Source: Mesorhizobium_G sp050247155
Lineage (GTDB): Bacteria; Pseudomonadota; Alphaproteobacteria; Rhizobiales; Rhizobiaceae
Length of the DNA: 64,000 nucleotides
Reading direction: 5' to 3'
NCBI GenBank assembly: GCA_050247155.1
Contig: JBFWUS010000004.1
Location: 1-64,000, forward strand
A program made the position numbers and the translations under genes. Position 1 is the stretch's first letter. Each line of letters opens with the position of its first letter. This document shows positions 16,754 through 24,810 of the stretch, one piece after another. The notes under the pieces were generated by a model, which had not been told where the DNA came from, ran no database searches, and was given only the letters and a program-made list of their open reading frames with translations.

Positions 16754-17930
16754 CATACATGAACGCCGCACCCACCCCCAGCCCCGCAAGCACGGGCGCG
16801 CTCAGCAATGTCGACGTTCCGCGCCCATCCCGCCCGGCCAGATAAAGACCGACCTCGACGATCACCTGCAGGATCGCGCCGGCCCCGATCGCCAGCGCCA
16901 GCGCCGACCATTGCGGCGCATAAGCCAGGCTGCCGATCCACATGCCCACCACCGCCGGACCACCGGCAATCAGCGCCAGCCCGATAAAGCTCCACAGCGG
17001 CGGACGCTCCTTCAGAACCGGCGCGGCGATGCCGATGCCTTCGGTGATGTTGTGCAGGGTGAAGCCGAGCACCAGGAACGTACCGAGGCCGGCCGCACCG
17101 GCGGCAAAGGCCGCGCCGATCGCCAGCCCCTCGCCCAGATTGTGCAGGCCTATGCCGATGGCGATGTAGACCGCCAGCGCCAGCCCGGTCGGGCGGCCCT
17201 CGCGCCGGCCGATGCCCATCAAGAGCAGGAAGCTCGCGGCAGCCGCCAGCACCACCATCGCTGGTCCCTGGAACAGCGCGGCCGACTCGCCGGCAAACTC
17301 CAGCGCATCCTCAAACGTGTCCACCAGCAGGAAGCCAAGCAGGCCGATCGTCATCGCCAGCAGAAAGTCCATGGTCGAGGGGCCAGCGCCGCGCAGCGCC
17401 GGATAACACATCAGCCCGACCGCCACCGGCAGGATGCCGACAAACGCGCCCAAAATCGCCTGCATGACCAGATTGTTCGACGTCGCGACCGGCGTCGGCA
17501 CCGCCACCGCGATCTCGTGGTCGAAGGTCGCTCCGGTGGAAGTGACGAAGGTGGCGTGATGCGTTTCGCCCAATACCCAAGGGAAGGGAATCGCGATCCA
17601 GACCACGTCGCCACGCTCGATCGAACCGGCGGGATCTTGCGTGAATTGCCAGTAGGCGGCGTCGACCTGCACCTGCGCGATCGTCATCGGCTCGGAGCCG
17701 CCTGCCCGGACAAGGAATTTCAGCCCGTCGCTGTTGAGCACCGTGCGTTCGACCGTCAGGTTCTCGACCGGCGGCGCGCCGTTGTTGAAACCGGCAAGCG
17801 GGTTGGAGGCGATCAGCCACCACACGGCGGCTGCGATCACGGCGAGAGGCAAGGCGAGCCAGAGCAGGCGCCCTCGCCCCGCCTCGCCGGTCCGTGAAGG
17901 CAACATGCTCACGTCGACGCGCTCGTTCAT
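16728..17930 (-). CDS. ZIP-family metal transporter with extra N-terminal periplasmic domain
   Basis: A 400-residue protein. Residues 1-40 hold a basic tail and a membrane helix, about 45-155 form a predicted periplasmic beta-rich domain, and the remainder is a ZIP transporter of seven or eight helices. The metal-site motifs of helices IV and V are HNLGEGLAIGAAFAAG and TLHNITEGIGIA. Classical bacterial ZIPs are near 260 residues, so the N-terminal domain is an addition. It overlaps the multicopper oxidase gene by four bases (ATGA), so the two are made together. An MntR-box-like site upstream of the pair points to manganese or a related divalent metal. Confidence 0.8.
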   Translation of the reverse strand: MNERVDVSMLPSRTGEAGRGRLLWLALPLAVIAAAVWWLIASNPLAGFNNGAPPVENLTVERTVLNSDGLKFLVRAGGSEPMTIAQVQVDAAYWQFTQDPAGSIERGDVVWIAIPFPWVLGETHHATFVTSTGATFDHEIAVAVPTPVATSNNLVMQAILGAFVGILPVAVGLMCYPALRGAGPSTMDFLLAMTIGLLGFLLVDTFEDALEFAGESAALFQGPAMVVLAAAASFLLLMGIGRREGRPTGLALAVYIAIGIGLHNLGEGLAIGAAFAAGAAGLGTFLVLGFTLHNITEGIGIAAPVLKERPPLWSFIGLALIAGGPAVVGMWIGSLAYAPQWSALALAIGAGAILQVIVEVGLYLAGRDGRGTSTLLSAPVLAGLGVGAAFMYVTAMLVKI

Positions 17931-19060
17931 GACGTTTGGTCCTGCACGTCGAACATGCCCATCCAGCCAAGCTCGGTGAATTCCGACTGGTGCGCGTGGA
18001 ACATGTAGAGCCCGGGCTCGTGGTCACGGAAATGGAACTCCAAGATGCCGCGCTGCGCCTGGCACTGCATGATCAGATCAACCGTCTTCAAGGTCGGGGT
18101 CAGCGTCGTGCCCTGGTCGAAATAGTCAAAGAAGTTCGCATGCAGGTGGAACGAGTTGATCGGGTCGAACTCGGTCACGTTGACCAGATAGATACGCACC
18201 GGCCGCGCGCGGTCCACCTTGATCGGCTTCTTGGCGTAACAATGGGCGATCGTGTTGCAGGCATAAAATTCGTTCTCACCGTCGAAGCTGGTGTCGAAGG
18301 CGTTCATCACCATCGCCATTTCCTGCCATTCGCCGTTCTCCGGCGTGCCCATCAGGCGCGAGCGTGCGACATCGGCCATGTCGGGGTGCTTTTCCGGATC
18401 CGGATCGATCACGAACAACCCGTACATGCCCTTGTGGATATGCCGGGCCAGCGGCAGCGCGTGGCAATGATAGAGGTGGCAACCAAAGGGCTTTGCGTCG
18501 AACTCGTAGACGAACTCCTCGCCAGGCCCGATCACCCCTGCCCCCGGTACGCCATCCATGCGCGCGGCATGAATCCCGTGGAAATGCATGGAATGCGGAT
18601 GAGAGCCCTCGTTCTGGAACATAATGCGCAGCCGGTCGCCCTCCTTAGCCCGCAGCGCTGGACCGGGCACGCGGCCGTTGAAAGTCCAGGCGGGGAACAT
18701 CACGCCCGGCGCGATTTCGATCTCCTTGTCTTCCGCCGTCACCCGGAAGGTGCGCAAGGTGCGGCCATCCGGCAAGGTCGACGTCTCGCCCGTGTCCCAG
18801 TCGGTCAGCATCGCGGTCGGATCAAAGCCGTTCTTCGCGTCGTCGACCTCGCCCACGGTGATCATCGCGCCATGCGCGGTCATGTGGTCGTGGGCCGCGC
18901 CATGCGTCGCCTTGCTGGCAGGGGCAGCCGGCATGGTGTGGTCCTCATGCCCGGCCTGCCCGGCTGCATTTTTGGCGGTCAGCGCAGCTCCGCCCGCCGC
19001 GAGCAAGCCGGCACCCAAAAATCCACGACGACTGAGATCGAACGGCAACCAGCGGCGCAT
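17927..19060 (-). CDS. Tat-exported two-domain multicopper oxidase
   Basis: A 377-residue copper oxidase. The N-terminus has a twin-arginine signal (SRRGFLGAGLLAAGG), so it is exported folded. All four His-x-His elements of a trinuclear site are present: HSMHFHGIH, HLYHCHALPLARHIHKGMYG (which also gives the type 1 copper Cys, His and Met), HLHANFF and HAHQSEF. The size fits the two-domain laccase/nitrite-reductase-like group. ATG 19060 is preferred to an upstream ATG at 19075 or TTG at 19087, since GGGAAAA stands nine bases before it. A site very like the MntR box lies about 50 bases upstream. A role in oxidising Mn(II) or Cu(I) in the periplasm is inferred, not shown. Confidence 0.85.
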   Translation of the reverse strand: MRRWLPFDLSRRGFLGAGLLAAGGAALTAKNAAGQAGHEDHTMPAAPASKATHGAAHDHMTAHGAMITVGEVDDAKNGFDPTAMLTDWDTGETSTLPDGRTLRTFRVTAEDKEIEIAPGVMFPAWTFNGRVPGPALRAKEGDRLRIMFQNEGSHPHSMHFHGIHAARMDGVPGAGVIGPGEEFVYEFDAKPFGCHLYHCHALPLARHIHKGMYGLFVIDPDPEKHPDMADVARSRLMGTPENGEWQEMAMVMNAFDTSFDGENEFYACNTIAHCYAKKPIKVDRARPVRIYLVNVTEFDPINSFHLHANFFDYFDQGTTLTPTLKTVDLIMQCQAQRGILEFHFRDHEPGLYMFHAHQSEFTELGWMGMFDVQDQTS

Positions 19061-19108
19061 TCGGCATTTTCCCATTAGCAATGACAATCAAGAAAAGCAC
19101 AATGCCAT

Positions 19109-19130
19109 AAATATAGCAATGGCTATGTTT
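19109..19130. promoter_or_regulatory. MntR-box-like operator before the oxidase/ZIP operon
   Basis: The 22 bases match the enterobacterial MntR consensus AAACATAGCAAAGGCTATGTTT (recalled from the literature) at 20 positions, with the inner inverted repeat ATAGC-aatg-GCTAT intact. It lies 49 bases upstream of the oxidase start and faces the mntR-like gene. Binding would put the oxidase and ZIP transporter under manganese-responsive control. Confidence 0.7.
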
Positions 19131-19309
19131 TACCAAACGGCCCACAACGGGCTTGGGAAGGCGATTTTTGCTCTGTCGAGATTGCGGCGGCCGATGGTCA
19201 TTCACTCTGGCTTCAACGAGTCCGAGCCGGTGACGGAAACAAATCCACGCGAAAGCGAACTTCACCAGGCCAGGGAAATCGTTGGAAAGATTCCTAGCGA
19301 GCGCGTATG

Positions 19310-19331
19310 AGAGATAGCCGTGGCTAAGTTT
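19310..19331. promoter_or_regulatory. Second MntR-box-like operator, before the mntR-like gene
   Basis: This 22-base site matches the same consensus at about 16 positions and keeps the core TAGCC-gt-GGCTA palindrome and the trailing TTT. It lies 45 bases upstream of the GTG of the mntR-like gene and suggests autoregulation. The 178 bases between the two sites hold no gene that I can support. Confidence 0.55.
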
Positions 19332-19375
19332 TAGAGCCGGCGAGACAAAATTCGACACGACGAGCGAGCAACGAC

Positions 19376-19822
19376 GTGGATGCTTCCAGACCAGACCCCA
19401 GCAACGCCGGCGAGGCAGAGGCCCGCGTCGAAAGTTTTCGCCAGACGCGTCACAACCGCCGCACCGAGCTCGTCGAAGATTATGTCGAGCTGATCGCGGA
19501 ACTGATTGATGCACATGGCGAGGCGCGACAGGTCGATATTGCGCAACAACTCGGCGTCGCCCAGCCGACAGCGGCCAAGATGCTCAAGCGTCTCGCGACA
19601 GACGGACTGATCCAGCAAAAACCCTATCGCGGTGTATTCCTGACGACCGAAGGCCGCGACCTCGCCGAGATGAGCCGCGAACGCCACCGGATCGTCGAAG
19701 CCTTTCTGTGCGCTCTGGGCATCAGCCCTGAAACCGCACGGATCGATGCCGAGGGCATCGAACATCACGTCAGCGCCGAGACGCTGGAGGCTTTCAAAGC
19801 GTTTGTGGAGAAATCGGAATAG
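19376..19822 (+). CDS. mntR: MntR-type manganese regulator (DtxR family)
   Basis: A 148-residue DtxR-family regulator. A winged helix spans about residues 30-90 (ELVEDYVELIAELIDAHGEARQVDIAQQLGVAQPTAAKMLKRL, given here only as landmarks ELVEDYVELI and GVAQPTAAKMLKRL). The dimerisation domain holds the metal ligands in ERHRIVEAFLCALG and AEGIEHHVSAET, and there is no SH3-like third domain, as in MntR. The long acidic-basic N-terminal tail matches Gram-negative MntR. The only in-frame start is GTG. It should repress target genes when loaded with Mn(II); two MntR-box-like sites lie nearby. Confidence 0.82.
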   Translation: MDASRPDPSNAGEAEARVESFRQTRHNRRTELVEDYVELIAELIDAHGEARQVDIAQQLGVAQPTAAKMLKRLATDGLIQQKPYRGVFLTTEGRDLAEMSRERHRIVEAFLCALGISPETARIDAEGIEHHVSAETLEAFKAFVEKSE

Positions 19823-19932
19823 GTTCGCGCCAATAGTCCAAGCCGTCCTCTCGCAGCACTCGGTCCCTTCCGCAGGGCCATGTGAATGAGCCCTCGCAAG
19901 AGTTGCAAGACCCGCGTGCTCATGCTACCGCT

Positions 19933-19964
19933 ATATTTTGATATTTATAGGATTATCAAAATAT
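19933..19964. promoter_or_regulatory. ArsR operator overlapping the arsR start codon
   Basis: Perfect 11-base arms (19933-19943 and 19954-19964) are separated by a 10-base spacer in a locally AT-rich stretch. The right arm includes the first two bases of the ATG at 19963. It has the size and spacing of an ArsR/SmtB-family operator and would block both transcription and access to the ribosome site. The spacer contains the only purine-rich element (TAGGA) able to serve as ribosome-binding site. Confidence 0.65.
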
Positions 19965-20316
19965 GGAAGAGCATCAGGCGCTTGCCGCGTTCAGCGCGCT
20001 CGCACAGGGAACGCGGCTGCGCATCTTGCGTATGCTGGTCGTCGCCGGCCCTGAAGGATTGGCCGCCGGGACGATTGCCGAGAAGGCTGGGGTCTCGGCG
20101 TCAAATGTCAGCTTCCATGTCAAGGAACTGGAGCGGGCCGGCATCGTCAGTTCGCGGCGGGACGCGCGCTCAATCATCTATGCGGCGGAATACACGACCC
20201 TGAGCGGTCTCATCCGCTTTCTCATGGAAGATTGCTGTGGCGGCCATCCGGAAATCTGCATGCCGACTGTGGCAGCCGCGTCGTGCTGCAGCCCTGTCGA
20301 GGAGATCACACAATGA
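19963..20316 (+). CDS. arsR: ArsR-family arsenic-responsive repressor
   Basis: A 117-residue ArsR/SmtB winged-helix repressor. The recognition region is GVSASNVSFHVKELERAGIV (about residues 44-63) followed by the wing SSRRDARSIIY. The C-terminal tail is rich in cysteine (DCCGG, EICMP, SCCSP), giving a plausible As(III) site, although the classical ELCVCDL motif is absent. The gene overlaps arsC by four bases (ATGA). It should repress the arsR-arsC-aquaporin operon and release it on arsenite binding. Confidence 0.85.
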   Translation: MEEHQALAAFSALAQGTRLRILRMLVVAGPEGLAAGTIAEKAGVSASNVSFHVKELERAGIVSSRRDARSIIYAAEYTTLSGLIRFLMEDCCGGHPEICMPTVAAASCCSPVEEITQ

Positions 20317-20867
20317 CGGATCACAGTTACAATGTCCTGTTTCTATGCACCGGCAACACAGCGCGTTCGGTGCTTGCCGAGAGCATCTTGCGCAAAGACG
20401 GCGCCGGTCGTTTCAACGCCTTTTCGGCGGGAAGCCAGCCCAAGGGCACGGTCAATCCTTTCGCCTTGAAGGTGCTGGCCGCCATGGATTATCCGACCGA
20501 GGGGTTTCGCTCCAAATCCTGGGACGAATACGCGGTTGCCGGCGCTCCGGTGATGGATTTCGTTTTCACGGTTTGCGACAGCGCCGCCGGAGAAGCGTGT
20601 CCGGTTTGGCCCGGCAACCCGATGACGGCGCATTGGGGTATCGAAGACCCGGCAGCCATCGAGGGGTCCGATATCGACAAGGAGCGCGCCTTCTCGACCG
20701 CATTTCGTTACATGAAGAACCGGATTGGCGCGTTCCTCGACCTGCCGGCGGCGACCGTAGACCGCATGGCACTGGAGCGGCATTTGCGAACGATCGGCGC
20801 AAGCGAGGGCGCAACAAAGCTCTCAATGAAACCGACCGTCGACGACGCCGTCCCCCATCAATCCTGA
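20313..20867 (+). CDS. arsC: Arsenate reductase ArsC (LMW phosphatase fold)
   Basis: A 184-residue arsenate reductase of the low-molecular-weight tyrosine phosphatase type, which reduces As(V) to As(III) through a cysteine relay. The anion loop is LCTGNTARSVLAE (residues 10-22), the general-acid region is around EDPAA, and a second cysteine in VCDSAAGEACPVW fits the resolving role. The ATG at 20313 overlaps the arsR stop and has GAGGAG about ten bases upstream, which rules out the longer reading from 20232. The C-terminal 40 residues extend beyond the usual 140-residue core, as often in rhizobia. Confidence 0.85.
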   Translation: MTDHSYNVLFLCTGNTARSVLAESILRKDGAGRFNAFSAGSQPKGTVNPFALKVLAAMDYPTEGFRSKSWDEYAVAGAPVMDFVFTVCDSAAGEACPVWPGNPMTAHWGIEDPAAIEGSDIDKERAFSTAFRYMKNRIGAFLDLPAATVDRMALERHLRTIGASEGATKLSMKPTVDDAVPHQS

Positions 20868-20889
20868 TGCCGCAATCGCTGTAGTTCGC

Positions 20890-21567
20890 ATGCCTGCAAC
20901 ATTCGACATGCCACGACGACTTGCCGCCGAGACATTGGGCACAGGTCTGCTGGTTGCCGCCGTCGTCGGCTCCGGCATCATGGCCGATTCTCTGACCAAT
21001 GACGTTGCGCTGGCCTTGCTGGCCAACACGATCGCGACCGCCGCAGCGCTCGTGGTGCTCATCACGACGTTGGGATCGATTTCGGGAGCGCATTTCAACC
21101 CGGCGGTATCACTTGTCATGGCCATGCGCCGCGACCTGACCTGGCATGAGTTCGCATTCTATCTTTGCGCCCAGATTGGCGGCGGCATTGCTGGCGCAAT
21201 GCTTGCACACGCGATGTTCGACCTTCCCTTGCTCGACCCATCGCAGACGACGCGAACCGGGAGCGCACAATGGCTGTCGGAGGGCGTGGCCGCTTTCGGC
21301 CTTATCTTTGTGATCCTCGCGAGTCTCCACTTCGCACGAAGCTCAGTCGCATGGATGGTCGGCCTTTATATATCTGCCGCTTACTGGTTCACGGCCTCAA
21401 CATCGTTCGCAAATCCTGCCGTTGCGATTGCGCGATCTTTGACCAATACTTTTTCCGGCATCCGGCCGATCGACCTGCCAGGCTTCATCGTCGCCGAAAT
21501 TGCGGGTGCAGTTCTTGCCGCATTTTTCTGCGCATGGCTGTTACGCCCGCGAACGGGGACTGGATAG
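20890..21567 (+). CDS. aqpS: Aquaglyceroporin of the ars operon (AqpS-like)
   Basis: A 225-residue MIP-family channel with six helices and two pore motifs, HFNPAVS (about residues 65-71) and FANPAVAIAR (about 175-184). Placed 22 bases after arsC, it matches the rhizobial design (first described as aqpS in Sinorhizobium meliloti) in which arsenite made by ArsC leaves by facilitated diffusion rather than by an ArsB/Acr3 pump. No efflux pump or arsH is present in this window. The start could also be the ATG at 20908. Confidence 0.82.
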   Translation: MPATFDMPRRLAAETLGTGLLVAAVVGSGIMADSLTNDVALALLANTIATAAALVVLITTLGSISGAHFNPAVSLVMAMRRDLTWHEFAFYLCAQIGGGIAGAMLAHAMFDLPLLDPSQTTRTGSAQWLSEGVAAFGLIFVILASLHFARSSVAWMVGLYISAAYWFTASTSFANPAVAIARSLTNTFSGIRPIDLPGFIVAEIAGAVLAAFFCAWLLRPRTGTG

Positions 21568-21688
21568 ATTTCCGGTGTTAGTTGGGCGAACGGCCCAATG
21601 TCACCATCTGTCAGCTTCATTTTCGATTTTTTCGTCCACACCCTGCACCGTCGCTCGATAATTTCCGCGTGCCCGACAGGAGACGGCG

Positions 21689-22246
21689 ATGGACCAGAAT
21701 GCGGAGATCGAGACAGAGAGTGACGTGCTGAAGCGCATCGTGGCGCTGCTGTTTTCGCTCGCCGGACTGGCCGAGCGCGCATCCGTCCGGTCCTATCCCG
21801 TTCGCTGCCTCGTTCTGTGGCTTTTGCGCCCGACCGAGGTCGTTGTGCGGGACTGGCTGGTGGCGGACGGTTGGGAAGAACCGCAAACGGCGGAAAGCGC
21901 GGTCCTGCACCGCAACAGCCGAGCTGAGGCGATGCATCTTGCCCGCAGCTTGCGCGCGCTCGCTCACCTGCTGAGGTGCGAACTCCGTCTGGCGGAAAAG
22001 TTTGCCCGCCGGCTGACACGCGGCCTAGGGCAATCGCTTGGAGACTATACCCCCACCCGTCCCTTCGGGACCCCGTCCCCACAAGGGGGAGGGGCATTCG
22101 CCGGCGTTGCCGCCAAGTCCCCCTCCCCGTTGTGGGGACGGGGTCCCGAAGGGACGGGTGGGGGTATTCCAACAATCGGCCTTTCATGGGATTCCCCTGG
22201 GCGCTGCTTCGGCTCCGAGGCCGCGCCACGCCTCGATACGTCCTGA
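21689..22246 (+). CDS. Hypothetical protein whose C-terminus runs through a palindromic repeat
   Basis: A 185-residue reading frame with GGAGAC close before its ATG. Residues 1-118 look like a normal helical protein (VLKRIVALLFSLAGLAERA, VLWLLRPTEVVVRDWLVADG, then a basic helix) of a kind seen in alphaproteobacteria but without a name I recognise. From about residue 120 the frame is translated from the palindrome at 22047-22167 and becomes Pro/Gly/Ser-rich. I infer that the repeat landed in the 3' part of the gene and replaced its original end. Confidence 0.5.
   Translation: MDQNAEIETESDVLKRIVALLFSLAGLAERASVRSYPVRCLVLWLLRPTEVVVRDWLVADGWEEPQTAESAVLHRNSRAEAMHLARSLRALAHLLRCELRLAEKFARRLTRGLGQSLGDYTPTRPFGTPSPQGGGAFAGVAAKSPSPLWGRGPEGTGGGIPTIGLSWDSPGRCFGSEAAPRLDTS
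22047..22167. repeat. Rhizobial-type interspersed palindrome, second variant
   Basis: Arms 22047-22094 and 22120-22167 are reverse complements with one mismatch over 48 bases. The arm has a GTCCCTTCGGGAC core, different from the GGCCCTTCGGGCC core of the repeat at 14197, but with the same architecture (C-rich block, core, second C-rich block, loop). It lies in the 3' part of a reading frame, not in a normal intergenic gap. Confidence 0.88.
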
Positions 22247-22385
22247 TGTCCTGTCCTCTGCGGCTGGCGAAGCTAAATTCTAGCCTGCGCTGGACCGCAA
22301 AATGTCCGGAGCGTGGCAACGAATGACGATGCATCCAGCGAGCGCCATACTTGCAATTCATTCCCACGCAATGACATTGGGGACC

Positions 22386-24284
22386 ATGACGACTCCCGCC
22401 GTCCCGACACGCCTGCAACCTGCCGTACCGAAAAAGCGGCGGATCTCAGTCTCGGCGATTCTCGCGATCAGCTTCGGCATCCTTATCTTTTTCTCCGTCG
22501 GCAGCGTGCTGGCGCTGTCTGTCGGGGCGAACTATCGCAATACGGTCGACTTGCTGGGCGCACGCGCCGGCCTTTTGATCGACGCCATGGAGGACCAGCT
22601 TCGCGGCCACATGACGCGAGCCGAAAAGGCAGTCGACGGCTTGGCCCACCTCTACGACGAAGGCGGCTTCGACATTGACGACAGCGGTCGTATGACCGCT
22701 GCGCTGTCCGGCGCCTTGGAAGCTGTGCCGGAGGCCACCGGCATGTTGATCTTCGAGGATGATCTGACCCACCGTGGCGTCGTGCGGGGCGACAGTGAGC
22801 ACAACCGGCCGGACGCGCTGCAGGTCATAAAACCGGAACCAGAAAAATCGGCGGATGTGATTGCCGCCATCAAGGCGCGCGCTCAAGTCGAAGGCCTGCA
22901 GTGGGGTTCGTTCGTGGCGAACGAATTCGGCCTCTTCGCCAATGTCTCGATGCCTTTGGCGCGCAATGGAATCCGGCAGGGTTTTGTCGTGGCCCCAGTC
23001 GAACTTCGCACGCTTTCGAGTTTCACGGAGGATCTGTCGCGACGCTTCGGAACCACGGCGTTCATCCTCGACGGCGACAACAAGGTGCTCGCCCACCCTA
23101 TCCTGGCGGACGCGAACGCCAGCAAAGCAAAGCCGTTGGAACCACTCGCCTCCTTCAGTGATCCGGTTCTGGCCAAATTCAGCAGTCGGCAGCCTTTTGA
23201 GCTCTTCGAGGAAGACCCGGTCGCGAATGTCGAAGTTTCCGAAATTCGCGTCGAAACACCCGATGGTCCGCGATCCTATGTTGCGATGACGCGCAAGATC
23301 GCCGGCTACTCGGATCAGCTCTGGATGATCGGCGCCTATTTCGAGAGCCGCGAGCTTAGTGCGGAATTGAGGCGAGCTACCCTCTCGGGCCTGATCGGTC
23401 TCGGCGCGCTTGGCGCGGCAATCATCGCTGCAATCCTGCTCGGCAAGCGCTTGTCACGACCCGTTCAGGCCATAGCCGGCCATGCCAGGCAGGTCGCCGA
23501 TTTCGACCTGGACAATATTCAGCCCCTGCCCCGCAGTCGTGTTCGTGAGCTGGATGACCAGGCGTCGGCCTTCAATGCCATGCTGATCGGCCTGCGCGCC
23601 TTTTCGACCTACATTCCCCGCTCGCTGGTGGCCAAGCTGGTGCGCAGCGGTGAGGTTGGCATCGCGGAACCGCGAGAAGCGCTGGTGACCGTCATGTTTA
23701 CCGACATCGCGTCCTTCACGACTCTGTCCGAGCGCATGGATGCCTCCGAGACGACGAAGCTGCTGAACCACCATTTTGCCATTCTGTGCCGGGCCGTCGA
23801 CCAGCATGGCGGGACGGTCGACAAGTTCCTCGGCGACGGCATGATGGCGTTCTTCGGCGCGCCGGATCGGCTCGAGAGGCACGCAGAGTGCGCGGTGCTG
23901 GCGGCTATCCAGATCCGCGACGAGTTGGCGGCGGACAATGCCCGCGCCAAGCAGGAAGGACGGGAGCCGCTGGTGGTGCGGATCGGTATTCACACCGGCC
24001 CCGTAACCGTGGGGAATATCGGCGCCTCGGATCGCGTCAACTATACGATCATCGGCGATACGGTGAATGTGAGCCAACGCCTCCAGGGACTCGGCAAGAC
24101 GGTGGCGGCCGGCCAGGAGACGTCGATCGTGATTTCGAGCGAAACCGCTTCCGAACTTGACGCGGGTTTCGAACTGATTTCGGCCGGAGAACACTTCTTG
24201 CGCGGTCGCGACGAGCCGACGGAGGTGTTTCTCGTCAAAGGGCGACGACCCTATGCGATCCAGCAACGAAAGCTTGCGGGTTGA
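22386..24284 (+). CDS. Membrane-bound class III adenylate/guanylate cyclase
   Basis: About 632 residues. Order: basic N-terminus and membrane helix (about 20-48), a periplasmic sensor region of about 260 residues with a Cache-like pattern, a second helix (LIGLGALGAAIIAAILLG), a HAMP-like segment (RLSRPVQAIAGHARQVADFD), then the class III cyclase domain. Catalytic elements are FTDIASFT and GDGMMAFFG (metal aspartates), RIGIHTGPVTVGNIG and IIGDTVNVSQRL. It should make cAMP in response to an external signal. ATGs at 22371 and 22386 are both possible starts; the more upstream reading to 22302 is less likely. No operon partner. Confidence 0.85.
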   Translation: MTTPAVPTRLQPAVPKKRRISVSAILAISFGILIFFSVGSVLALSVGANYRNTVDLLGARAGLLIDAMEDQLRGHMTRAEKAVDGLAHLYDEGGFDIDDSGRMTAALSGALEAVPEATGMLIFEDDLTHRGVVRGDSEHNRPDALQVIKPEPEKSADVIAAIKARAQVEGLQWGSFVANEFGLFANVSMPLARNGIRQGFVVAPVELRTLSSFTEDLSRRFGTTAFILDGDNKVLAHPILADANASKAKPLEPLASFSDPVLAKFSSRQPFELFEEDPVANVEVSEIRVETPDGPRSYVAMTRKIAGYSDQLWMIGAYFESRELSAELRRATLSGLIGLGALGAAIIAAILLGKRLSRPVQAIAGHARQVADFDLDNIQPLPRSRVRELDDQASAFNAMLIGLRAFSTYIPRSLVAKLVRSGEVGIAEPREALVTVMFTDIASFTTLSERMDASETTKLLNHHFAILCRAVDQHGGTVDKFLGDGMMAFFGAPDRLERHAECAVLAAIQIRDELAADNARAKQEGREPLVVRIGIHTGPVTVGNIGASDRVNYTIIGDTVNVSQRLQGLGKTVAAGQETSIVISSETASELDAGFELISAGEHFLRGRDEPTEVFLVKGRRPYAIQQRKLAG

Positions 24285-24363
24285 GCCAAGCCGACCCCGG
24301 GTCTGGCAGGAGCCACGGAACGGCAGCGCAGCCCTCGCGTTGAGGACTTTTGAGGAGACCGTC

Positions 24364-24795
24364 ATGGATCAATACGCAAACGCCTCCCCAGGCTTTCGCG
24401 ACCACCCCGAACATACGATCAGCGTGGAGCCGTTCGGTGGCGTCGTGGTAGTCACCTTTGGCGAGGCTATCATCGCATCATCGAAAGAGGCGCTGGAGCT
24501 CAAAGAGACGAACCATGCGCCCGTCTTCTATATCCCTTTCAAAGACGTCTATTTCGACTTCCTCAACCCGAGCCAGACCAAAACGCATTGCCCTTTCAAA
24601 GGCGACGCGTCGCACTGGAACGCTTCGGCCTCAGGCGAGGCGATGAAGGATGTGATGTGGGCTTATCTGTCGCCGTTCGACGAAATGATCGCCATCAAAG
24701 ATCACGCGGCGTTCTATCCGAGCAAAGTCAGGATCGATGCAACGCCGCTGGCCACCGGTCCCGGCGAAACCGCGCGACACCTACTGACGGAATAA
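24364..24795 (+). CDS. DUF427-domain protein
   Basis: A 143-residue protein with the DUF427 signature: an N-terminal region HTISVEPF and VVVTFGEAIIASS, then FYIPFKDV and the conserved TKTHCPFKGDASHWN. Members are small beta-rich cytoplasmic proteins of unknown activity. GAGGAGACC precedes the ATG at 24364, so longer readings that overlap the cyclase gene are rejected. It is separated from the cyclase by 79 bases and converges on the chain-length-like gene. Confidence 0.82.
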   Translation: MDQYANASPGFRDHPEHTISVEPFGGVVVVTFGEAIIASSKEALELKETNHAPVFYIPFKDVYFDFLNPSQTKTHCPFKGDASHWNASASGEAMKDVMWAYLSPFDEMIAIKDHAAFYPSKVRIDATPLATGPGETARHLLTE

Positions 24796-24810
24796 CGATC
24801 GTAGCAGATC

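Noticed and set aside
16602..17897. A 431-codon plus-strand open frame opposite the ZIP gene
   Set aside because: Low-complexity Arg/Gln/His-rich translation with no motifs; the opposite strand encodes a clear ZIP transporter.
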